Numbered from the stretch's first letter, positions 24,289 to 32,202 are shown. The stretch is DNA of 33,737 nucleotides from Microcaldota archaeon (GCA_021801225.1 JAJYYF010000010.1:1-33737); one strand, 5' to 3'. Program-made: numbers and translations. Notes: generated by a model from the sequence alone, not told the origin.

Positions 24289-24780
24289 TCATCTATATTT
24301 TTTTCTAAGGCTCTCCATAATCCTGTAAGCTTTTTTATGGGTTCCTCCCTCAACTATAATCTGTAGTGCAGCTGTAGCTATTGCTAATTGTTCTGTAGTG
24401 CCTATTATTCCTAGCGTATTTTCTTGCAAAGCAATTACTGCACCACTAACATCTTCTATATAATTTTTGGTTTTTCCTGAAGTGCCTATTATCCTAGCCT
24501 TTACTCTAAGTAACTCAGAATCCTTTTTAATTAAGTCTTTTAAATCGATATACTTGAAGTAGTACTCTTCATTTAATAATTTATAAGCGTGGTTAAGTGG
24601 GAAGCCCATTGATATGGCAATTAGTATATTTTTTAAGTTATACTCATCATACGGTTTTCCATCTATTTTTATTCTAGCTTCATCTAGTATATCTATCTTA
24701 CACTCTAATCTTTTTTCAAGCTTATCTATTACCTTTGATATTCCAGATATCTTTTTGTTTGGTATAAAAACTATGTCCAT
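24289..24780 (-). CDS. KH-domain RNA-processing protein (Dim2/Pno1/Krr1-like)
   Basis: 163 residues with two KH-like halves. The second half holds RIIGTSGKTKNYIEDVSGA (GxxG loop at 99-102) and NTLGIIGTTEQ, ending EGGTHKKAYRIMESLRKKYR, the typical end of archaeal Dim2/Pno1. The family binds pre-16S rRNA near its 3' end in small-subunit maturation, and in archaea also associates with aIF2-alpha. In many archaea this gene precedes top6B, as here, so this is conserved synteny. It is divergent from the regulator gene at 25277 across a 496-bp gap. Confidence 0.9.
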   Translation of the reverse strand: MDIVFIPNKKISGISKVIDKLEKRLECKIDILDEARIKIDGKPYDEYNLKNILIAISMGFPLNHAYKLLNEEYYFKYIDLKDLIKKDSELLRVKARIIGTSGKTKNYIEDVSGAVIALQENTLGIIGTTEQLAIATAALQIIVEGGTHKKAYRIMESLRKKYR

Positions 24781-24890
24781 TAAATTCCCATTTTTATGTA
24801 AATTGAGATAAACAATTTAGCTGTACTTCGCCTTGAGTAATACTAATATTGTTAATTATTAATAAATCTTTCCTGTATTTATGGTATATT

Positions 24891-24970
24891 GTTACATTTA
24901 CTCTGATTTACTCAAATTTACATATATCTACATAAATTTACACAAATTTACATAATTTTACATAAATTTA
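24891..24970. repeat. Eight-unit 10-bp tandem repeat, exactly phased (consensus CATAAATTTA)
   Basis: Eight consecutive decamers end in the same place: GTTACATTTA, CTCTGATTTA, CTCAAATTTA, CATATATCTA, CATAAATTTA, CACAAATTTA, CATAATTTTA, CATAAATTTA. There is no slippage in phase over 80 bp although the units differ, so the spacing seems selected. AAATTT blocks every 10 bp coincide with the helical repeat and predict bent DNA. It lies between two divergent promoters. Confidence 0.85.
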
Positions 24971-25173
24971 CCATACGGACATATCCCCCTATAATTAATA
25001 AAACTCCAGATGATCAATACCTTCAAATATCAAAAATCTAAAAATTCCTAATGAATCATTCATGATTCTTATATTTTATTTATTTTTTTGTGATAATTAA
25101 CTGTATTTTTTAAAGCTGTCTTCGTCAATATATATTTTTTATGTATATTATATTACGATCATTATACGATACC
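24971..25173. other. Rest of the AT-rich intergenic region
   Basis: No open frame of note on either strand. It begins with a short GC-richer patch (CCATACGGACATATCCCCC at 24971-24989) directly after the decamer repeat and holds one inverted repeat at 25053-25068. Together with the repeat it makes this a candidate control or replication region. Confidence 0.5.
25053..25068. repeat. Inverted repeat GAATCAT-TC-ATGATTC
   Basis: Two perfect 7-bp arms around a 2-bp spacer. The size suits a dimeric winged-helix protein. It lies between the decamer repeat and the promoter of the regulator gene. Confidence 0.5.
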
Positions 25174-25181
25174 TTTATATA
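25174..25181 (+). promoter_or_regulatory. TATA box of the winged-helix regulator gene
   Basis: TTTATATA lies about 100 bp before the ATG at 25277, which puts transcription start near 25205 and implies a leader of about 70 bases, long for an archaeal mRNA. Confidence 0.45.
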
Positions 25182-25205
25182 TCTTTCCATTTAATAATAT
25201 GATTA

Positions 25206-25257
25206 AATCGTGATTGTTTCAAGATAACAACACATAAGGTTCATGAACTTCACGGTT
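25206..25257 (+). promoter_or_regulatory. Leader with possible stem and palindrome GTTCATGAAC
   Basis: AATCGTGA at 25206-25213 can pair with TCACGGTT at 25250-25257 (eight pairs, one T-G), starting about where transcription should begin. Between them lies the perfect palindrome GTTCATGAAC (25239-25248). This may be an operator for the gene's own product or a structured RNA leader; the sequence alone does not tell. Confidence 0.3.
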
Positions 25258-25276
25258 TTGTCGAGGATGCGTTAAT

Positions 25277-25795
25277 ATGGCAAAAACTCAAAAAAGAATT
25301 GAAAAGGAGCTTCTATCCTTAAAACATGAGTTAGCCACGCTTTCAAACAAAGGCAAAGCAGTTCCTTCAGAAACTGATGTTAATACTTTATTAAAATACA
25401 TAATAGAAGAGAGAGAAAAAACAAATAAACTTTTATACTCATTAACTGAAAAAATCAAAAAAATTGAAGAGGAACTCGGAGATGAATACGAATCAGAGGA
25501 AGTTCATTATGCAGATCCTATGTTAGTAACCAAATCTCCTACATTATTAAATAGAGAAATTCCATTGTCAACATTAGATGTTAAAATATTGAACTACGCG
25601 CAATCTAAAGGAATGATATGTGCAGATGACTTAAGGATAGAGATGAACTACAAAGGAAAAAATGCAGCATGCGCAAGGCTCAATAAATTATTCAAGCAGG
25701 GTCTATTAGATAGATTCCAACTTGGTCACAAGGTTTATTACAAATTTGATGCTGGCAAGGCGACCAATACACTTATTATATCACCTCCACGGTAG
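25277..25795 (+). CDS. Coiled-coil winged-helix DNA-binding protein
   Basis: 172 residues. The first 70 form a charged, probably coiled-coil segment (KTQKRIEKELLSLKHELATL ... TEKIKKIEEELGDE). Residues about 98-165 look like a winged helix: STLDVKILNYAQSKGMICAD as first helix and turn, DDLRIEMNYKGKNAACARLNKL as recognition helix, and LLDRFQLGHKVYYKF as wing. A dimeric transcription regulator is likely, and the two palindromes upstream are candidate sites. GAGGATG precedes the ATG. The stop codon is the first part of a strong hairpin. Confidence 0.83.
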   Translation: MAKTQKRIEKELLSLKHELATLSNKGKAVPSETDVNTLLKYIIEEREKTNKLLYSLTEKIKKIEEELGDEYESEEVHYADPMLVTKSPTLLNREIPLSTLDVKILNYAQSKGMICADDLRIEMNYKGKNAACARLNKLFKQGLLDRFQLGHKVYYKFDAGKATNTLIISPPR

Positions 25796-25836
25796 ATGGC
25801 AAAGCCTGCCTCCACAGCGGGCTTGCCGTCCTTTTT
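25795..25836 (+). terminator. Hairpin plus T-run, intrinsic-terminator-like
   Basis: GATGGCAA (25795-25802) pairs with TTGCCGTC (25823-25830), and GCC/GGC plus GC/GC extend the stem to 13 pairs around the loop CTCCACA, with one bulged A and one T-G mismatch inside. A T-run (25832-25836) follows. The GC-rich stem stands out in this AT-rich DNA. Archaeal terminators usually need only T-runs, so a small stable RNA or a transferred terminator is an alternative. The stem starts with the last base of the upstream stop codon. Confidence 0.6.
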
Positions 25837-25965
25837 CTAACTTGCCACTAAATTATCTCAATCACTTCGTGTGTTAAGAATATTTGTGTTTTAACAATAT
25901 AAATGTAAAGTCCTGCATTATTTACGAATAGGATAAAAATCAAAAATACAAACAAGTATATAAAA

Positions 25966-26139
25966 ATGAATAACGATATAAATAACATGCAAAAAAAGGT
26001 AAAAGTTGTTTTTTATAAAAGCAAAGACACTACTAAACAAGCAGGAACTTACATTCATGGAGATTTGATTATGTTTCAAGATGATGTTGTTGTAAAGCAA
26101 CTGAAAACATATTTTGCTTCAAAGGAGTTGAATTTATGA
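25966..26139 (+). CDS. Small protein of unknown function coupled to the DHH gene
   Basis: 57 residues, not recognised. The core KVKVVFYKSKDTTKQAGTYI then HGDLIMFQDDVVVKQLKTYF alternates strand-like and helical parts, the look of a compact alpha/beta domain. Its TGA overlaps the ATG of the DHH phosphoesterase (ATGA at 26136-26139), so the two are probably co-translated. ATG 25987 is an alternative start. TATATAAAAATG stands just before the first ATG, so the transcript might be nearly leaderless or the TATA lies further up. Confidence 0.6.
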   Translation: MNNDINNMQKKVKVVFYKSKDTTKQAGTYIHGDLIMFQDDVVVKQLKTYFASKELNL

Positions 26140-27146
26140 CACAGATGAAATCAAGAAAGTTTAAAACTGGCAAGAGGTTACCAAAAGCAATTGTAATAAC
26201 ACACATAGCCGATTTGGATGGAATTTTGAGTGGAGCATTAATAATGCGTAAATATAATCTAAGTAAAAATGATGTTTTATTTGCTGATTATAACAAAGAA
26301 AAACTTTTAGAAATAGAAAAGATGTTTAATAAAAAACTCAAAAAAGGAGTATCTCTTTTTATAACAGACATAGGCGTAAATACATCAACAATTAATATTT
26401 TCAAGAGAATGATTTTAAAAGTTAAAAAAAATAAAGGAAAGGTCTTCTGGTTTGATCATCATACGTGGAACAATGAAGCCTTAGAAAAACTAGCCTCTCT
26501 TTGTGACATTGCTGTTGTAAATGAAAATAAATTATTTTGTGCAGCAGAGATAACTGCTAAGGAGTTAGAGTTAAAAGATGAATTTACAAAGAAAATTTTA
26601 AAGGTAGTCCATTTATCTGATTTTAACATCAAACCAAAGGACAAAAAAACAAAGCAATTAATAGGGTATTATGTCTTAGCCACTACTTATTACTCTTCAT
26701 TTAATGATAAAAAAAGACAAAAAATAACAAGGAATATAGCGGAGCAGTTAAGTAAATCTATATTTACACCAAAGTTCCTTGTGAATGATGCAAAAAAGTT
26801 TGAAAGAATAAATGAGATTCATCTAAAAGAACTTCTAAGTACTATTAAAAAATCGGGAACTTCTGCAGTTGGTTTTACTAAATATGTTTCTACAAATCAA
26901 GCTTGTGAAGCTATTCAAAGGTTTGCAAATGTAGATGTAGGAATATATGTCAATACAGAAACAAATAAGGCACATTTAAGGAGCAAGGTTGCAGATTGTT
27001 CTGTGATCTCCCGTTCATTTGGTGGTGGAGGACATCCTCATGCTTCAGCATTTGAGATAAATAAAAAAATGTATAACTTACGATTAAAGGAAGGAAGAGA
27101 AAAAATATCTGATGAAATATTAAAAAGAGCCTCTAAATTATTATAA
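26136..27146 (+). CDS. DHH-family phosphoesterase with DHHA1 domain
   Basis: 336 residues. The metal-binding motifs of the DHH superfamily are visible: THIADLDG at 22-29, ITDIG near 76-80, FDHHT at 106-110, and the C-terminal DHHA1 signature SFGGGGHPHASAF near 293-305. Family members cleave nanoRNAs, single-stranded DNA/RNA ends or cyclic dinucleotides; archaeal relatives include RecJ-like/GAN nucleases and c-di-AMP type phosphodiesterases, and sequence here does not choose. No membrane or CBS domains are attached. The 3' end overlaps the convergent aIF2-gamma gene by six bases. Confidence 0.9.
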   Translation: MTQMKSRKFKTGKRLPKAIVITHIADLDGILSGALIMRKYNLSKNDVLFADYNKEKLLEIEKMFNKKLKKGVSLFITDIGVNTSTINIFKRMILKVKKNKGKVFWFDHHTWNNEALEKLASLCDIAVVNENKLFCAAEITAKELELKDEFTKKILKVVHLSDFNIKPKDKKTKQLIGYYVLATTYYSSFNDKKRQKITRNIAEQLSKSIFTPKFLVNDAKKFERINEIHLKELLSTIKKSGTSAVGFTKYVSTNQACEAIQRFANVDVGIYVNTETNKAHLRSKVADCSVISRSFGGGGHPHASAFEINKKMYNLRLKEGREKISDEILKRASKLL

Positions 27147-28334
27147 TACTCCAAATCCAGAAAGCTTCCATCTTTGATTAAAGTTTCTTAATACAGAGAT
27201 CTTTGATGAGTCGTCGATACACGCTAATCTATTCAATTTAATCTCTAATACATTTCTTTTTAACTTTGTAATATAACCCACAAATGTTCCAGTGCCTATT
27301 CCTAATAACAATTGTTCATTTTCTTTGAATGCTTGTTTTGGTATATCTGATCTGTTCAAAGAGGTATACGTCATTGTTATTTTATTTACTACGTCTGGCA
27401 ATGTCCCTACCTTTCCTATTATCTGTCCTACCAATCCATCAGCTTTTGTAATTGATGGGTCGCATTCAGTTCCAATAGCAATTAATCCTCCAGCTATTGC
27501 TGTATTTAGCCTCTCATTGCCTGCTGACAAAGAATCTACCTTTGTAATTATCGGAGTGTAACTCTCTTTTTTCTGTGGATTAAGATTAACTCCTGGACGG
27601 ATCTCTATCTCGGTGCCTTCTTTAAATGTACCTCTAATTATTGAACCGCCTACAACACCTCCTACTAAATCATCTATCTTTGTACCGGGTTTGTTAATAT
27701 CAAAAGATCTTGCGATATTCATAACTGGATTTGAGGTTGTATCTCTTTCAGGAACCTTTATTTTTACCAACTCCTCTAATAAAGAATCAACATTTATTCC
27801 TTTATTGGCCATTATAGGTATTATCGGAGCGTCTTCAGCTGTACTCCCTTTTAAAAATGCCTTTATTTGATCATAACTTTTCTTAGCCTTCTCTTTTCCA
27901 ACTATATCTATTTTTGTTTGTGCTACGATTACATTTTTAATTCCTAGCGCATTTATTATCATTAAGTGTTCTTTAGTCTGTGGCATTGGACAAGGCTCAG
28001 CTGCAGATATTACAAAAAGTGCACCATCAATAATACTTGAACTAGCTATAGCTGTTGCCATAAGCGTTTCGTGTCCTGGCGCGTCTAGTAAGGAAATTTT
28101 TCTAAAAGGAGAAGCCACCTTTCCATCTATACATGTCTCTTCAACTGTAAATTTGTCCTCAGCTCCACATTTTCTTATTAACATATCCGCATAGCCTAGC
28201 TTTATTGTCATACTTCTTTTCAAGCTTTCACTATGTACATCTGTCCAGGTGTGAGTCAACGCAGAAACTAGGGTTGTTTTACCATGATCTACATGACCTA
28301 GCGTTCCTATGTTTAACTCACTTTGTGTATTCAT
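27141..28334 (-). CDS. eif2g: Translation initiation factor aIF2 subunit gamma
   Basis: 397 residues from ATG 28334 (a TTG just upstream is less likely). The GTPase delivers Met-tRNAi to the small subunit. G1 is GHVDHGKT at 13-20 and G3 DAPGHE at 84-89; ITKVDSLSAG and TYTSLNRSD follow in domains II/III. Three departures from the family are clear: G4 reads TKID (140-143) rather than NKxD, the switch I region reads RSMTIKLG where RGITIKLG is usual, and the zinc knuckle that normally has four Cys keeps only C56 and C68. Last gene of the minus-strand operon cdc48-S6e-aIF2-gamma. Confidence 0.94.
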   Translation of the reverse strand: MNTQSELNIGTLGHVDHGKTTLVSALTHTWTDVHSESLKRSMTIKLGYADMLIRKCGAEDKFTVEETCIDGKVASPFRKISLLDAPGHETLMATAIASSSIIDGALFVISAAEPCPMPQTKEHLMIINALGIKNVIVAQTKIDIVGKEKAKKSYDQIKAFLKGSTAEDAPIIPIMANKGINVDSLLEELVKIKVPERDTTSNPVMNIARSFDINKPGTKIDDLVGGVVGGSIIRGTFKEGTEIEIRPGVNLNPQKKESYTPIITKVDSLSAGNERLNTAIAGGLIAIGTECDPSITKADGLVGQIIGKVGTLPDVVNKITMTYTSLNRSDIPKQAFKENEQLLLGIGTGTFVGYITKLKRNVLEIKLNRLACIDDSSKISVLRNFNQRWKLSGFGVL

Positions 28335-28347
28335 CAATTCTCAACTA

Positions 28348-28734
28348 TTACTCACTTTTTTCTTTTGGTTTGAAAAGTTCTTCGTGTGGTTTTGAACCAA
28401 ACTGCTCTATTACTGTGTTTATCTGAACTGTATCTGGACCTATAGCATTTCCTCTTACTAACTTTCTAGCCCTATAACCTTTTTCTTTGACTCTCATTCC
28501 TACTCCAAAGTTTATCAAAGCCTTTGTTTTTCTTATGCCATCTATCTCTTTTCTTGATGGAGCTCCTGAAGAATCACTTAATCCAGTTATCTTTAATTTA
28601 AAGCCATCTAAACCTGCAGCAGCTCCTTCTATCTCTTCGCCAATAATCTTTCCTATAAGCTGTCCTTCTCTTTCTTTTGGTATCTGCGCATGTCCTGTTT
28701 TTCCTGTCTTTCTATCTGAATAAACAATCTGCAT
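28348..28734 (-). CDS. rps6e: Small ribosomal subunit protein eS6
   Basis: 128 residues, the usual size of archaeal S6e. The GQLIGKIIGEEIEG stretch and the GLDGFKLKITGLSDSSGAPS block, followed by the basic GYRARKLVRGN, are diagnostic. It is part of the body of the small subunit. GGTGA lies just upstream of the ATG. In archaea S6e commonly precedes aIF2-gamma, as it does here with a 13-base gap. Confidence 0.95.
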   Translation of the reverse strand: MQIVYSDRKTGKTGHAQIPKEREGQLIGKIIGEEIEGAAAGLDGFKLKITGLSDSSGAPSRKEIDGIRKTKALINFGVGMRVKEKGYRARKLVRGNAIGPDTVQINTVIEQFGSKPHEELFKPKEKSE

Positions 28735-28797
28735 TTTTTCACCTAATAAATTATTATTAATATTATATTTCTCTACTATTTAACTCTATTTGAATTA

Positions 28798-30954
28798 TTA
28801 TCTGTACATACTATCTGGTTCTTCTTTGAATCTTCTAATTCTATCACTTACTTCCTTAGGAACAGCCGGTCTTACTTCCTTCAATGCTTTTACGAAGTCC
28901 TCTCCTTTTACTATGTCTCTATTATTTCTTATTGCATTCATTCCTGCTTCTCTGCATATATTTTCTAACTCAGCACCAGTATAGTTTTCTGTACTCTCAG
29001 ATATTTTTTCTAAATTAACATCTTTATCTAATGGCATCTTTTTTGTATGTACCTTTAATATCTCAAATCTTGCTTTTAAGTCAGGCATAGGTATCTCAAT
29101 TATTTTATCAAATCTTCCTGGTCTTAATAAAGCAGGATCTACCTCCTCTGGACGATTTGTTGCACCTAAAACAACAACATTCTTTAACTCCTGTAATCCA
29201 TCCATCTCAGTAAGCATTGTGTCTACAACCCTCTCTGTTACTCTTGTATCATCCTCTCCAGAGTTTCGTGAGTGTGCTATTGCGTCTATCTCATCAATAA
29301 AAATAATACAAGGCGCAGCAAGTCTTGCCTTTCTAAATATCTCTCTTACTGTTTTTTCACTTTCTCCTACGTACTTGCTAAGAACCTCTGGCCCTTTTAT
29401 TGATATAAAATTTGCTTCCCTTTCCGTTGCAACTGCTCTTGCAAGCATAGTCTTTCCTGTGCCAGGAGAACCTACTAATAAAACTCCTCTAATGGCGCGT
29501 ATCCCTAACTTCTCAAACTTCTGCGGTTCTTTAAGTGGCATCTCAACAGCTTCTCTGATTTCTTCCTTTACACTTTCTATTCCACCTATGTCCTTCCAAT
29601 GTACATTTGGTCTTTCTACAAATACCTCCCTAAGTGCACTAGGTTGAATATTTTTTAATCCCTCCATGAAGTTATCTCTTGTAACTGTTAAGTTTGATAA
29701 TACCTCTGCAGGTATACTTTGCTTGTCAACTATATTAGGAAGTATTATTCTTAATGTAGCCATAGCCGCTTCTTTAACCAATGCATTCATATCTGCTCCA
29801 GTATAACCGTGAGTTATATTTGCTAACTCATCTAAATCCACATCCTTTGCAATAGGCATATTTCTAGTGTGTATCTGTAATATTGTTTTTCTTGAGTTTC
29901 TATTTGGTACACCTATCTCTATTTCACGATCAAATCTTCCTGGTCTTCTTAAGGCAGGATCTATCGCATCTGGACGGTTTGTTGCTGCAATTATTATTAC
30001 CTGACCTCTTGGCGGCATTCCGTCCATAAGTGTTAATAGTTGTGAGACCATTCTTCTCTCAACCTCATTTGTCGCATCCTCTCTTTTAGGAGCAATCGCA
30101 TCTATCTCGTCCATGAAAATAATTGTAGGTGCCTTTTCATTTGCACTTTTAAATATCTCTCTTAATTTTTCTTCGCTTTCTCCAACAAACTTACTCACTA
30201 ACTCAGGTCCGGATATTGTTATGAAATTCGCATCGCTTTCATTAGCTACTGCCTTTGCTAAAAGTGTCTTTCCAGTACCTGGTGGTCCATACAATAAAAC
30301 TCCTTTTGGCGGATCTATTCCTAACCTTTCAAACAACTCTGGATATCTAATAGGTAGCTCTACCATCTCCCTTATTTTTTGTTTTGCGTCGTCCAAACCC
30401 CCTATATCTTCATAATGTACATCAGCTATCTTAACTAAAGACTCCGAAACTGGTTCATCCTTGACTACTAAATTAGTATTGCTTGTTATCTTTACTATTC
30501 CGTGTGGAACTACCTGAACCACTAAAAAATTGAAAACCAATCCAAACATAGGTATCGGTATTGAGTCTCCTTTTGCTAAAGGTCTTCCCTCTAATCTTCT
30601 TTTTGCATAATCTGGAAAATCAGGAGAAAGTGGTGGCCTTTGACTAGGCGGTGGTGCTAAAGTAACCTTTTCAGCATCCTTCACCTCTGCTTTTGATACA
30701 AAGATTTTGTCTCCTATTCCAACTCCTAAATTTTGTCTTAAATATCCGTCAATCCTTATAAAACCTAAACCTTCATCACTAGGGTGTGCAGGACCTACTA
30801 TTGCAGCAGTTGATTTTATCTTACCTTTTAACTCTATCATGTCTCCTGAGTTTATATCTAATATTCTGCGTGATTTCCCGTCAACTCTCGCAATACTCTT
30901 TCCAGAGTCCGTAACTAATGCATCTGCAACTGTAAGCTCTATTATATTAACCAT
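28798..30954 (-). CDS. cdc48: CDC48/VCP-type AAA+ unfoldase
   Basis: 718 residues from ATG 30954, which has GGTG seven bases upstream; the longer frame adds 13 residues without a binding site. The N-domain (about 1-180) begins [21 protein letters not shown]1 has Walker A GPPGTGKT near 218-226 and [10 protein letters not shown]2 has GSPGTGKT near 491-499 and IIFIDEIDA, with arginine-finger [15 protein letters not shown] segments in both. This hexameric ATPase extracts and unfolds substrates for the proteasome or recycling. Downstream S6e follows after 63 bp. Confidence 0.97.
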   Translation of the reverse strand: MVNIIELTVADALVTDSGKSIARVDGKSRRILDINSGDMIELKGKIKSTAAIVGPAHPSDEGLGFIRIDGYLRQNLGVGIGDKIFVSKAEVKDAEKVTLAPPPSQRPPLSPDFPDYAKRRLEGRPLAKGDSIPIPMFGLVFNFLVVQVVPHGIVKITSNTNLVVKDEPVSESLVKIADVHYEDIGGLDDAKQKIREMVELPIRYPELFERLGIDPPKGVLLYGPPGTGKTLLAKAVANESDANFITISGPELVSKFVGESEEKLREIFKSANEKAPTIIFMDEIDAIAPKREDATNEVERRMVSQLLTLMDGMPPRGQVIIIAATNRPDAIDPALRRPGRFDREIEIGVPNRNSRKTILQIHTRNMPIAKDVDLDELANITHGYTGADMNALVKEAAMATLRIILPNIVDKQSIPAEVLSNLTVTRDNFMEGLKNIQPSALREVFVERPNVHWKDIGGIESVKEEIREAVEMPLKEPQKFEKLGIRAIRGVLLVGSPGTGKTMLARAVATEREANFISIKGPEVLSKYVGESEKTVREIFRKARLAAPCIIFIDEIDAIAHSRNSGEDDTRVTERVVDTMLTEMDGLQELKNVVVLGATNRPEEVDPALLRPGRFDKIIEIPMPDLKARFEILKVHTKKMPLDKDVNLEKISESTENYTGAELENICREAGMNAIRNNRDIVKGEDFVKALKEVRPAVPKEVSDRIRRFKEEPDSMYR

Positions 30955-30998
30955 ATCTTGGGCACCAAAGTAATAGTGATACTTATTTATCAAAAAAC

Positions 30999-31007
30999 TT
31001 ATATATA
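30999..31007 (-). promoter_or_regulatory. TATA box of the cdc48-S6e-aIF2-gamma operon
   Basis: TATATATAA on the minus strand lies about 45 bp upstream of ATG 30954, giving transcription start near 30977 and a short leader that includes the GGTG binding site. Confidence 0.5.
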
Positions 31008-31079
31008 CTTTTGCTTATAAATTTACGTTAACAAGAAATTGTTCAGTTCACCTTAAAAGTTATTCTTGATTGGAATAAA

Positions 31080-31087
31080 TTATATAT
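31080..31087 (+). promoter_or_regulatory. TATA box of L40e
   Basis: TTATATAT lies about 45 bp before the L40e ATG and faces away from cdc48, so the 176-bp gap holds two divergent promoters. A second candidate (TTATAATATTATAT, 31094-31107) is closer to the start. Confidence 0.4.
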
Positions 31088-31130
31088 CTTTCCTTATAAT
31101 ATTATATGAAAATATTAATTCGTGTTACTT

Positions 31131-31283
31131 ATGGGAAAATTTCCACTAGCAGATGAAGTGTTGACAAATATCTGGCTATGCAGAAAATGCAAAGCAAGAA
31201 ACAAAGCAGGAACCTTAAAATGTAGAAAATGCGGTAGCAAATACATGCGTGTCAAGAGAAAAGAGAAGATGGCAAAGAAGTAA
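31131..31283 (+). CDS. rpl40e: Large ribosomal subunit protein eL40
   Basis: A 50-residue gene. C17, C20, C31 and C34 (WLCRKCKARNKAGTLKCRKCG) form the zinc site of archaeal L40e, and the tail is basic (KYMRVKRKEK). In eukaryotes L40 is made fused to ubiquitin; the archaeal form is free, as here. It sits by the stalk base of the large subunit. GTG lies upstream of the ATG. Confidence 0.9.
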   Translation: MGKFPLADEVLTNIWLCRKCKARNKAGTLKCRKCGSKYMRVKRKEKMAKK

Positions 31284-31319
31284 TAAGGCTTAATATTAAA
31301 AAATAATAAAGTGAGTTTA

Positions 31320-31535
31320 ATGGTAGAATTAACCCCTATAGAAAGTATGATTTTAGAAGCAATGAACGAACTAGGCGCAGTTAGTGATGAAAAGAAAAAG
31401 ACTGCAGACGACATAGCAAAAAAATGTAATAGACCTAAAAGTATGGTAACAAATGCATTGGTTACGATGTCACAAAAAGGAGCAATTAAAAGGGTAGTAA
31501 GAGAAAAAGCATCAGGCTATTATGTAATAAAGTGA
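31320..31535 (+). CDS. Small winged-helix protein
   Basis: 71 residues from ATG 31320 behind GTGAG. The order LTPIESMILEAMNEL, TADDIAKKCNRPKSMVTNAL (helix-turn-helix) and GAIKRVVREKASGYYVI (wing) is that of a minimal winged-helix domain with a basic recognition helix. S25e was considered because of its similar fold and size and the ribosomal neighbour, but the sequence lacks its usual segments. It lies between L40e and the DUF2666-like gene. Confidence 0.7.
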   Translation: MVELTPIESMILEAMNELGAVSDEKKKTADDIAKKCNRPKSMVTNALVTMSQKGAIKRVVREKASGYYVIK

Positions 31536-31560
31536 TTAGCAATAATTAACTGATGATATT

Positions 31561-32007
31561 ATGGAATCAGATAGTGTAGAGTTTACGGCTAAATACAAAA
31601 ATTGGGTAGCAATAAAGAAGATAACTATATATCCGGACACAAAGCCGGAAGAGATAGCATTTTCTTTATCCGGGATAAGACAATCTATAGACAAAAAAGC
31701 CTTCGAGCTTTTAGATATAGATATGGCTTCTTTAGATGCATATGCTGAAAAACTAGCTACCTCAGTTAAAAAAAATCCTTCTGGATTTTCAGAAGCACTG
31801 ATTAAATTATCATCACCTGAAGCAAAGGCTTCAATTGAAAAAGCATCAGAAAAGAAACCAACACATCAAGCATTTGCCCGTATATACTTAATAAGAAAAA
31901 TAGCACAACTTCTTAATCTTGATTTTGATGTAAGTCAAGAAGCATTATCAAAAATATATCCTAATTTAAAACCTCCGAAACCAAGAGGCAGAGTGGCAAA
32001 GTCATAA
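31561..32007 (+). CDS. DUF2666-like archaeal protein
   Basis: 148 residues. The N-terminus (VEFTAKYKNWVAIKKITI followed by YPDTKPEEIAF) resembles my memory of the archaeal family DUF2666, whose function is unknown. The rest is helical, with no membrane segment or catalytic motif, and ends in a basic proline-rich tail (PNLKPPKPRGRVAKS). CTGATGAT precedes the ATG. It follows the small winged-helix gene by 25 bp and may share its transcript. Confidence 0.7.
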   Translation: MESDSVEFTAKYKNWVAIKKITIYPDTKPEEIAFSLSGIRQSIDKKAFELLDIDMASLDAYAEKLATSVKKNPSGFSEALIKLSSPEAKASIEKASEKKPTHQAFARIYLIRKIAQLLNLDFDVSQEALSKIYPNLKPPKPRGRVAKS

Positions 32008-32055
32008 ATTTAAACTTATATTTACTTTAAAAATCAATAAAAAATAAATATCTGC

Positions 32056-32128
32056 GGGGAGTTAGGCTAGCTTGGTAGGCTTTCAGGTTTGGGACCTGAC
32101 GACAGGAGTTCAAATCTCCTACTCCCCA
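32056..32128 (+). tRNA. tRNA-Pro (anticodon TGG)
   Basis: Complete cloverleaf: acceptor GGGGAGT/ACTCCCC with discriminator A, D stem GGCT/GGCT using two G-T pairs, anticodon stem TCAGG/CCTGA with loop TTTGGGA (anticodon TGG), T stem AGGAG/CTCCT with loop TTCAAAT. CCA is not encoded. A run of six T follows at 32131-32136. Confidence 0.95.
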
Positions 32129-32130
32129 GA

Positions 32131-32136
32131 TTTTTT
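32131..32136 (+). terminator. T-run behind tRNA-Pro
   Basis: TTTTTT begins three bases after the discriminator base, a typical archaeal tRNA terminator. No hairpin is needed. Confidence 0.5.
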
Positions 32137-32202
32137 GCGGGGTTATATATAGAACGATGATTTTGCACCCCTGTCTAACATAGTTTTAGGATGGAAATTG
32201 GT

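Noticed and set aside
24289-24353. Longer top6B frame from TTG 24353 overlapping the KH gene by 65 bp
   Set aside because: ATG 24284 has a good ribosome binding site (GATGAT), avoids the overlap and gives the family's usual N-terminus.
24891-24970. CRISPR array
   Set aside because: Repeats are 10 bp without spacers and no cas gene is near.
29219-30415. Antisense open frames inside cdc48
   Set aside because: They mirror the two conserved AAA domains in low-complexity Ser/Pro/Leu-rich translation, the usual shadow of a conserved gene.
31320-31535. Ribosomal protein S25e
   Set aside because: Size and winged-helix fold are similar, but the expected S25e segments are not present; left as a winged-helix protein.
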